The position numbers and the translations under genes were made by a program. The notes under the pieces are model-generated. The model was not told the DNA's origin and made no database searches. It saw only the letters and a program-made list of their open reading frames with translations. A DNA stretch of 31,851 nucleotides from Candidatus Heimdallarchaeota archaeon (GTDB lineage: Archaea; Asgardarchaeota; Heimdallarchaeia; Heimdallarchaeales; Heimdallarchaeaceae): contig JAEOTK010000175.1 of assembly GCA_016839875.1 (NCBI GenBank), positions 1 through 31,851 on the forward strand, given 5' to 3'. Position 1 is the stretch's first letter; every line of letters starts with the position of its first letter. This document shows, piece by piece, positions 26,051 to 31,851 of this stretch.

Positions 26051-27040
26051 ATGATTTCAGAACCTATACAAAAAATTCATGATAATATTACGATAGTTGA
26101 AGGAGTCTCCGGTGATGGTGGAGAAAGAAACAGAGGATACTTAATAGGAAAGGATTCTTTTGCAATTGTCAATACAGGAAGAAGAGGAACAATAGAGAAT
26201 ACATTTCAAGAAGCAATTTTTAACAAAGGAAAGGATGTTAAGGATGTAAAATTCATATTCATAACACACCCCTATCCAGATGTTATGGGAGGAGTGTACA
26301 AGCTAAAGAAAATGTTCCCAAATGCTCAAATTGCAATGCATGAAAAATGTGAGGAAGTACTCAAAAATCCTAAAAACATGATTAAGAATAAGCATTTCAA
26401 ATTTACAAGAAAAGAACGCTTATACTTTGCAGTCAAAAAAGATCCCTTTGATGATTTAGACAAGCTTAAGCCAGATATTCTATTCAAAGATGGTGAGAAA
26501 TTTGAATTGGATGGAACAAGACTGATGGTAGTCAACTTTGATGGTAATAGTTATGGTCATAGTATGTTCTTTTCAACATCAGAGAGATCCATGTTCTCAG
26601 GTGATGCATTAAATCTTTATCCAGCACTGCCACATAGTTATCTTATAGATTATTCAGGTAGCTATAAGGAGTGGTTCAAAAACATTGAATTCTTAGAAAA
26701 TGCAAAAATCTCTATGATTTGCCCTGCTCATGATGGATATCAAGAAGATAGGCATGTTATTCCATATATCAATGATGTTAAAGAAGCTTTTATGCAATTC
26801 GAAAATCAGTTGATAATGGCAATGACAGAACAAAAATACTTGACAATAGACGATTTGATTGAACGTGTACATAGTTCTCAAGGAATTGTATGGTACCATC
26901 CATACTCCGTGATTGCACCTCCTGCTAATATGATAGCTCATCTGAACAAATTAATCGATGATCAAAAAGTACAAAGAAATGAAAAAACAGACCCAATCAC
27001 CTACACCTATATTGGATCAAAGGATGATTTATTCTACTAA
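26051..27040 (+). CDS. Metallo-beta-lactamase-fold protein with a degenerate metal site
   Basis: 329 residues. The MBL fold is evident from FITHPYPDVMGG (residues 69-81), GNSYGHSM (H170), FSGDAL (D185) and CPAHDG (H227), followed by a C-terminal helical region that resembles a small winged domain (about 250-320). The HxHxDH motif is altered: H73, Y75 and V78 instead of three histidines, with D77 kept. Two of the seven usual ligands are therefore missing, so a normal two-metal site cannot form. The closest plan is the LACTB2-like/hydroxyacylglutathione hydrolase type, but this copy may bind one metal or none. It is translated from AAAGGTG at 26036-26042, directly after the zinc-ribbon gene. 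Confidence 0.8.
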   Translation: MISEPIQKIHDNITIVEGVSGDGGERNRGYLIGKDSFAIVNTGRRGTIENTFQEAIFNKGKDVKDVKFIFITHPYPDVMGGVYKLKKMFPNAQIAMHEKCEEVLKNPKNMIKNKHFKFTRKERLYFAVKKDPFDDLDKLKPDILFKDGEKFELDGTRLMVVNFDGNSYGHSMFFSTSERSMFSGDALNLYPALPHSYLIDYSGSYKEWFKNIEFLENAKISMICPAHDGYQEDRHVIPYINDVKEAFMQFENQLIMAMTEQKYLTIDDLIERVHSSQGIVWYHPYSVIAPPANMIAHLNKLIDDQKVQRNEKTDPITYTYIGSKDDLFY

Positions 27041-27043
27041 AAC

Positions 27044-28231
27044 TCATTTCAAATGTAATGTAATTGTTTCTCTAACCAAATCTAGAGGATTATCGGTTCC
27101 TTTGAAAGAAAGTTGAGCAAAATTATTGTTTCCTCCACCTTTTGTATCTATTTTTTTCATTAAAGATTTTGCAATTTCAATTGCTTTAATTTCGTTATCA
27201 GAAGAAAGCAAGTAAAGAATTTCATTTCTGGCTGCTATAGCTACAAACACATTTTCTACTAGTTCTCTAGCAGAATATTGTATAGTTTGTCTGTCTATTG
27301 TAGGTAAAGAAAGCAAAGCTATGTTTCTACCTTCTATCTTTTCACTTAAGTATTCAAGATTCTTGAAAAGTAATTTTAACAAATCAGAGGTTCCTTCTAC
27401 CAACAGATCATTTTCAATGATTTTGTTTCTAATCATCTTTAGCATTTTTTCATCTTTTTTTGCAGTAATTTTTTCTAATTCTATCATAAGTAAACTTTGT
27501 TGATTTGCGAAGACCAAACTTTCTTTATCAACATATAGTTTTATTTTATTATCTTTGACGGTATCTAATACTATTCCTTTAATTTCAGATAGATTATTAA
27601 CATGAATACCACCACAACAGGTTAAATCAAGACCTTCTTCGCCTATTTGTATCAGTCTTACTGTTTCTTCTTCCGATATTTTTCCTCTTGCTTTTTGTTT
27701 GTATTCTTTTTGATACGTATCTCTATCGACAATTATTGATTTCACAACAACCTCTTTTTCTATTAGATCATTTGCTTCGTTTATTGCTTCAACAATTTCA
27801 TTGGGAGTAAGAGATTTAGTAAGTTCTATATCGATTTTATACTCATCAAAATTAGCTTTCTCTGTATCACAATCATATAATCTCTTTAGCAGATGTGATA
27901 TGAGATGCTGGGCAGAGTGTGCTTTCATGAATGCATAACGTTTTCTCCAATTTAATTTTAACAAAACATCTTGATTCTCTTCTATGTTTTCAGGGATTTT
28001 TTTATCCAATTTATGCCATATTCCATCTTCAGATTTGTATACCTCTATTATCTCATACTCTTTTTCATCTATAATTACGATTCCAATGTCAGATAATTGT
28101 CCTCCTCCTCCCGGGTAAAATAGTGATTGGTCAATTTGTATTTCTTTTTCCTTTAGTGCTGATATTTTTGCTAAAATCTCTTTCTGATAAGAGGTGCTCC
28201 AGTAAAGAGGAATAGGATGATTTTCACTCAT
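27044..28231 (-). CDS. alaX: Alanyl-tRNA editing protein, AlaX-L type
   Basis: 395 residues. Free-standing homologue of the AlaRS editing domain that deacylates Ser- or Gly-tRNA(Ala). Visible are FYPGGGGQLSD (38-48), zinc ligands H105 and H109 (KAHSAQHLISHLL), C206 and H210 (CCGGIHV), and a C-terminal DHHA1-like domain ending with GGGNNNFAQLSFKG. The C-terminal domain and length make it the large form (AlaX-L). ATG 28231 is used because a TATA box lies about 25 bp before it; the frame extends 18 codons further up to TTG 28285 without a TATA box. The stop lies 3 bp from the stop of the convergent MBL gene. Confidence 0.92.
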   Translation of the reverse strand: MSENHPIPLYWSTSYQKEILAKISALKEKEIQIDQSLFYPGGGGQLSDIGIVIIDEKEYEIIEVYKSEDGIWHKLDKKIPENIEENQDVLLKLNWRKRYAFMKAHSAQHLISHLLKRLYDCDTEKANFDEYKIDIELTKSLTPNEIVEAINEANDLIEKEVVVKSIIVDRDTYQKEYKQKARGKISEEETVRLIQIGEEGLDLTCCGGIHVNNLSEIKGIVLDTVKDNKIKLYVDKESLVFANQQSLLMIELEKITAKKDEKMLKMIRNKIIENDLLVEGTSDLLKLLFKNLEYLSEKIEGRNIALLSLPTIDRQTIQYSARELVENVFVAIAARNEILYLLSSDNEIKAIEIAKSLMKKIDTKGGGNNNFAQLSFKGTDNPLDLVRETITLHLK

Positions 28232-28250
28232 AAAATGAAGAATTACCTTT

Positions 28251-28262
28251 TGATAAAAAAGG
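28251..28262 (-). promoter_or_regulatory. TATA box for the AlaX gene
   Basis: CCTTTTTTATCA on the minus strand, centred about 25 bp before ATG 28231. This supports the shorter start and a leaderless message. Confidence 0.55.
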
Positions 28263-28333
28263 TTGTCTCTAACAACTAAGTTCAAACTACTTGCTACTAA
28301 AATAAAGAAAAGAAAAAAGGGAGAAATTATAAT

Positions 28334-28954
28334 TTATTCAAGCTTGGATCCACAATTTGTACAAAAATTTTCTGTACCAGTATTGCTTATACCACAATTA
28401 GGACATACTCTAGACTTTGCGTACGGTTGTTGTGCAGGTGCTGTTGCTGGTTGATAATCATCTGGTGATATTGGTTGATATGTGCCTTCTGAAACAGTTT
28501 GTGCAACAGGAAGTGCTTGTTTATCTTTCCAAACTGCTTCACCAATAACTGAACCAATAGCTGATGCCCCTACAAATACTAAACCAACAAGCACACTCCC
28601 CACTATTAGCATGATTGCAATTATAATGAAAACAGGAGCTAAAGCTGTTCCTACAAGAGCTGTAATCACATTCTCAGAAAATACTGTTAGAAAATCTCCC
28701 ACACCTGTAATCATGAGAATACCAAATACTATTCCTACAGCAGCAATGAGTCCACATATTATTCCTGCGATTTTAACCCCATCATTCCTGTATGCAAAGA
28801 ATCCTAATATAACACCTCCTGCGAGAATACCACCTATTGTAATTAAGATCGAAGTAGCTGTTTCAGTAGTTGGGATGAAAAAACCAATCAAATATGCAAC
28901 TGCAACACCTAGAACTAATCCCAATAAATCAAATAAGAATCTGTTTCTTGGCAT
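28334..28954 (-). CDS. Multi-helix membrane protein with C-terminal zinc ribbon
   Basis: 206 residues. About four to five Gly/Ala/Ile-rich hydrophobic helices (near 7-27, 34-54, 61-83 and 107-135), then a Pro/Gln-rich linker and a C-terminal zinc ribbon with two CxxC pairs (VCPNCG and FCTNCG) ending SKLE. Zinc-ribbon membrane proteins of this type are common in archaea and have no assigned function. ATG 28954 is preferred over an upstream TTG at 28993 because of the TATA box 26 bp before it. Confidence 0.8.
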   Translation of the reverse strand: MPRNRFLFDLLGLVLGVAVAYLIGFFIPTTETATSILITIGGILAGGVILGFFAYRNDGVKIAGIICGLIAAVGIVFGILMITGVGDFLTVFSENVITALVGTALAPVFIIIAIMLIVGSVLVGLVFVGASAIGSVIGEAVWKDKQALPVAQTVSEGTYQPISPDDYQPATAPAQQPYAKSRVCPNCGISNTGTENFCTNCGSKLE

Positions 28955-28975
28955 GATTAAAATAGGGAAATCCCC

Positions 28976-28985
28976 ATTTATATTT
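28976..28985 (-). promoter_or_regulatory. TATA box for the zinc-ribbon membrane protein
   Basis: AAATATAAAT on the minus strand, centred about 26 bp before ATG 28954. It decides the start codon for this gene. Confidence 0.65.
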
Positions 28986-29077
28986 CTTTGCAAACTATTA
29001 GCTGACTAAACTAAAACAGCTTAAAGTATGATTCCAAAATCTTTTAAAAAAAATTAATGATAAGATGCTTGATTGTA

Positions 29078-30505
29078 ATGGTGTCAAAACTTGAAAACTT
29101 CTTCAATGCAAAGACATTCTGTGTAGTTGGTGCATCTACCACTCCTAACAAACCAGGAAATGTTGTAGCTTATAATTTTGTTCACACTTTTCCAGGAAAG
29201 ACTTTCTTAGTTAATCCGAGAGGAGGAGAACTTTATGGTCAGAAATTGTATAAGTCAGTGTTAGAGATTGAAGAATCAATAGATGCTGCTTGTCTTATAG
29301 TGCCTGCAAAATATGCTCCGCAAGCTTTAGAAGAATGTGGAAAAAAAGGTATAAAAAACATAATTGTTACTACCGGAGGTTTTGCTGAAATCGGAAAAGA
29401 AGGAATCAAACTCCAACAACAGATGTATGATATAATGAAATCATATGAGATTAATGTTATAGGGCCAAATTGTCTTGGTATTTATTCGCCTGCATTGGGT
29501 TTTGATACAATGTTTTTACCTGGTTCAAAATTAAAAAGACCTAAAAACGGTCCTGTATCTATCTTTACTCAAAGTGGTGCTTTTGGTGCAGCTTTCATTG
29601 ATCAACTATCTCGATTAGGTACTGCTAGGTGGGTATCTAAATTCATCTCATATGGAAATGCAAGCGATATCAATGAAACAGATTCTTTGGAATATGTGGG
29701 AAACGATCCTGATACTCAGATGATTCTTATATATCTTGAAGATTTTAAAAATGGACGTAAGTTTATGGAAAAAGCAAGAGAAATTTCTTTGAAGAAACCA
29801 ATAATGGGCATCAAGGCAAATAGAACAGAAACAGGAGCCAAAGCTGGAGCTTCTCACACTGCTGCTTTATCTTCCAATGATGCAATTGTTGATGATTTGC
29901 TTGAAGATGCAGGAATTATCAGAGTCATTACATGGGATCAACTGGAAGATTGTGTCCTTGCATTTGGGACTCAACCTTTACCATTAAATGACCGCGTAGC
30001 TATTGTCACTGATGGTGGTGGAGCAGGTGTTATGGCATCCGATATGGTTTCGGATTGCAATTTAAAATTAGCAAAATTCTCTGATGATATACAGAAGAAA
30101 TTAGATGAAACTTTTCCTTCCTTCTATGCGACTGGTAATCCTATAGATTTGACTGGAAGTGCAACTGCTGAAGATTATCGAATAGCATTAGAGGCAATAT
30201 ATGATGATCCAAATGTTGACTCTATAGTTAATCTCTGTATTCCAGTTATACCAGATTTGGATATCAATGAATACATCGAAATAACAAAAGAGATTGCAAA
30301 GAGAGATAAGAAACCTTTTGTGACAGCTTTGGTTGGAGGAGATGAAGCAGATCATGCTTCAAAGGAACTCATGAAGGAGGATATACCTGTTTTTCCAAGT
30401 CCAGGAAGGGCAGTCAGAGCTTTGGGAATGCTTACAGATTATACAAAGTATTTACGAAAACATGGGATAGATCCCAAGCAAATTGATGTGGAGGAAGGCA
30501 AATGA
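29078..30505 (+). CDS. acdA: Acetyl/acyl-CoA synthetase (ADP-forming) alpha subunit
   Basis: 475 residues, normal length. It has the CoA-binding Rossmann domain (TFCVVGASTTPNKPGNVV near the N-terminus, then VNPRGGELYG and IGPNCLGIY), a succinyl-CoA ligase-like domain (FTQSGAFGAAF, SYGNASDINETDSLEYVG) and the phosphohistidine H260 in GASHTAALSSNDA. It forms acyl phosphate from acyl-CoA and phosphate, and passes the phosphate by H260 to the beta subunit and ADP, giving ATP by substrate-level phosphorylation. ATG 29078 (or GTG 29081) fits the family's N-terminus; ATG 29057 would add seven residues. The beta gene overlaps its stop by 4 bp. Confidence 0.93.
   Translation: MVSKLENFFNAKTFCVVGASTTPNKPGNVVAYNFVHTFPGKTFLVNPRGGELYGQKLYKSVLEIEESIDAACLIVPAKYAPQALEECGKKGIKNIIVTTGGFAEIGKEGIKLQQQMYDIMKSYEINVIGPNCLGIYSPALGFDTMFLPGSKLKRPKNGPVSIFTQSGAFGAAFIDQLSRLGTARWVSKFISYGNASDINETDSLEYVGNDPDTQMILIYLEDFKNGRKFMEKAREISLKKPIMGIKANRTETGAKAGASHTAALSSNDAIVDDLLEDAGIIRVITWDQLEDCVLAFGTQPLPLNDRVAIVTDGGGAGVMASDMVSDCNLKLAKFSDDIQKKLDETFPSFYATGNPIDLTGSATAEDYRIALEAIYDDPNVDSIVNLCIPVIPDLDINEYIEITKEIAKRDKKPFVTALVGGDEADHASKELMKEDIPVFPSPGRAVRALGMLTDYTKYLRKHGIDPKQIDVEEGK
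30490..30494 (+). promoter_or_regulatory. Strong ribosome-binding site for acdB inside acdA
   Basis: GGAGG with a 7-base spacer before ATG 30502, inside the last codons of acdA. It is the strongest Shine-Dalgarno site in the window and sets the start of the downstream gene. Confidence 0.75.
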
Positions 30506-31185
30506 ACAACGAAGATATTTTTGAAAAGGTTAAGCAAGAAAATAGAACTGCATTGTTGGAACATGAATCAAAAGAAGTGTTAAGAAATATTGGAGTAAGT
30601 ATTCCCCCCTCGAAATTAGTTACAAGTGTAGAAGAAGCAATTAGCAAAGCAAAAGAGTTTGGTTTCCCTGTTGTTATGAAGCTAATGTCATCTCAAGTAC
30701 TACACAAGACAGATTCGGGTGCTGTTACTATAGGTATCGGAAATGAAAAAGAGGTAGCTGCTGTTTTCAACGATTACATGCTAAGATTCAAGAATGTAGA
30801 AGTTGCAGGAGTTCTAATAGAAAAAATGGTGAAGAAAGGATTAGAACTGATAATCGGAACTCAAGATGATGAAACGTTCGGACCTGTACTTCTTTTTGGA
30901 GTTGGTGGAGTACTTGTTGAAGCAATAAAAGATGTTGTTTTTAGAATGTGTCCCACAACAAAAGAACAAGCTTTGGGTGCTATAGATGAGATAAAAGCAG
31001 GAGTTTTACTAGATGGTTTTAGAGGAATGCCTAAAGTAAATAAAAATGAACTTGCAGATATTATTGTTAGAATATCCGAACTAGCATGGGAAAATCGAGA
31101 TTATATTGCAGAAATGGATATAAATCCAATAATAGCTAATGAAGATGGTCTTTTTCCAGTAGATGCAAGAATTATACTTCAATAA
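30502..31185 (+). CDS. acdB: Acetyl/acyl-CoA synthetase (ADP-forming) beta subunit
   Basis: 227 residues. ATP-grasp subunit with H68 in VLHKTDSGAV, GVLIEKMVKKGLELIIGTQD, FGPVLLFGVGGVLVEAIKDV, DGFRGMP and MDINPI. It starts in ATGA overlap with acdA, so both subunits are translated together. It is a clear paralogue of the beta subunit at 15873. The differences lie mainly in the ATP-grasp lid and the C-terminal part, which could mean different partners or substrates. It is followed by the convergent membrane protein gene after 23 bp. Confidence 0.93.
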   Translation: MNNEDIFEKVKQENRTALLEHESKEVLRNIGVSIPPSKLVTSVEEAISKAKEFGFPVVMKLMSSQVLHKTDSGAVTIGIGNEKEVAAVFNDYMLRFKNVEVAGVLIEKMVKKGLELIIGTQDDETFGPVLLFGVGGVLVEAIKDVVFRMCPTTKEQALGAIDEIKAGVLLDGFRGMPKVNKNELADIIVRISELAWENRDYIAEMDINPIIANEDGLFPVDARIILQ

Positions 31186-31208
31186 CTTTCTCTACATTGG
31201 AAATGAAG

Positions 31209-31851
31209 CTAAATCTCTTCAAGCAGAACTTCTTCCTCTTGCATTTCAGGAGAGAATCGCTCATCCAGAATTGATAGTGTTTGTTTGATAGTTTCTAAAA
31301 CTTTAGCATCATCTTCGTAATGTTGAGAATCAATTATCCTCTTATAGATTTCTTCAGGTAGATTTTCATAGTATCTTAGTCCATATGCTATTGCATCTCT
31401 TACCCTTGGATCAGCATCATTTTCTAGAATGTTAGTAATTCTCTCAACTGTGTTTTCGTCATTAAGGTATAGCAAACAGAGTGCTCCAGTTGCTCTCTCT
31501 AAAGGAAAGCTGCTTGTAAGCATTGTAAGAACCTTCTGTGTTGTTGCAGTTTTTTCACCTCTTTTTGTAAGAATGAGTGCCAACCAAATTCTAAACAATG
31601 GAGGTGAAATATCAAAATTTTCATTCAGACTTTCAAGATCAATATCCTTTCTAGAAATTAGTTTCTTCATTGCTTTAGGTTTATTCTCACCAGCTAGAGA
31701 TAACAATAATGTTCCCATTTTTCGTTTTGAGCGTAGAGTTATCAAAATTAATGGTGCATAGAGTAATGATATTAGAGGATAGACTCCTACCTCATTATAT
31801 ACTAGTCCATAACAAGCGTAGATGAAATAGATTATGAAGCCAACTACACCA
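31209..31851 (-). CDS. Membrane protein with HEAT-like repeats, 5' end cut off by the window
   Basis: At least 213 residues; the frame stays open to the right edge, so the start lies outside the window. The visible N-terminal part has two hydrophobic segments separated by a short polar turn (VVGFIIYFIYACYGLVY and VYPLISLLYAPLILIT), then RSKRKM and a soluble helical domain of about 165 residues. In that domain ERATGALCLLYLNDENTVER and DADPRVRDAIAYGLRYYENL look like HEAT-type helix pairs; the C-terminus is acidic. Internal Met codons exist but a start there would drop the membrane part. It probably binds a protein on the cytoplasmic side of the membrane. Function unknown. Confidence 0.7.
   Translation of the reverse strand, partial: GVVGFIIYFIYACYGLVYNEVGVYPLISLLYAPLILITLRSKRKMGTLLLSLAGENKPKAMKKLISRKDIDLESLNENFDISPPLFRIWLALILTKRGEKTATTQKVLTMLTSSFPLERATGALCLLYLNDENTVERITNILENDADPRVRDAIAYGLRYYENLPEEIYKRIIDSQHYEDDAKVLETIKQTLSILDERFSPEMQEEEVLLEEI

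Noticed and set aside
28482..29009. Long plus-strand open frame opposite the zinc-ribbon membrane protein
   Set aside because: Its Pro/Thr/Ile-rich composition is the mirror of Gly/Ile/Val-rich membrane helices on the other strand, which have good domain features, a TATA box and a zinc ribbon.

Overview
The window is AT-rich, dense, protein-coding DNA from an archaeon. Archaeal markers are an ADP-forming acetyl-CoA synthetase (both subunits), a two-domain protein disulfide oxidoreductase, a stand-alone AlaX-type tRNA editing enzyme, a small cytosolic parvulin and TATA-box promoters placed about 24-27 bp before start codons, which is the pattern of leaderless mRNAs. Membrane-anchored modular surface proteins, zinc-ribbon/coiled-coil proteins and a eukaryote-like sulfotransferase suggest an Asgard-type (Heimdall-like) lineage; that placement is inference and is not proved by any gene here. 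I see no tRNA, rRNA, CRISPR array, complete IS element or phage gene.

Layout. 1-1468 (minus): truncated glycine-cleavage T protein behind an alanine/serine-glyoxylate aminotransferase. 1548-2587 (minus): six-helix membrane protein plus winged-helix regulator. 2789-4540 (plus): secreted seven-repeat beta-propeller with a C-terminal anchor. 4660-7467: tyrosine phenol-lyase (plus) convergent with a membrane-associated sulfotransferase (minus), followed by decayed 3' ends of a second copy of both genes. 7511-12259 (minus): serine beta-lactamase-like hydrolase, agmatinase-type ureohydrolase, NADH oxidase/CoA-disulfide reductase-like flavoprotein, short-chain dehydrogenase. 12443-13855 (plus): anchored extracellular endo/exonuclease/phosphatase-fold enzyme. 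13960-16568 (plus): urocanate hydratase and an acetyl-CoA synthetase beta subunit. 16637-17670 (plus): parvulin and protein disulfide oxidoreductase. 17688-18794 (minus): four-helix membrane protein with a highly acidic tail. 18882-20186 (plus): anchored metallophosphoesterase. 20293-24147: adenylosuccinate lyase convergent with a large TPR protein. 24215-25141 (minus): NifU-like protein and a YjjX/DUF84 phosphatase. 25207-27040 (plus): zinc-ribbon coiled-coil protein and a degenerate metallo-beta-lactamase-fold protein. 27044-28954 (minus): AlaX-L and a zinc-ribbon membrane protein. 29078-31185 (plus): ADP-forming acyl-CoA synthetase alpha and beta. 31209-end (minus): truncated membrane protein with HEAT-like repeats.

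Together the metabolic genes describe a heterotroph using amino acids: tyrosine (phenol-lyase), histidine (urocanase), arginine/agmatine (ureohydrolase) and glycine/glyoxylate, with ADP-forming acyl-CoA synthetases to gain ATP. The most unusual locus is the tyrosine phenol-lyase/sulfotransferase pair. One enzyme makes phenol and the other belongs to a family that can sulfate hydroxyl groups, and relics of both genes lie side by side 165-335 bp beyond the intact sulfotransferase, so the two genes have been linked in more than one copy.
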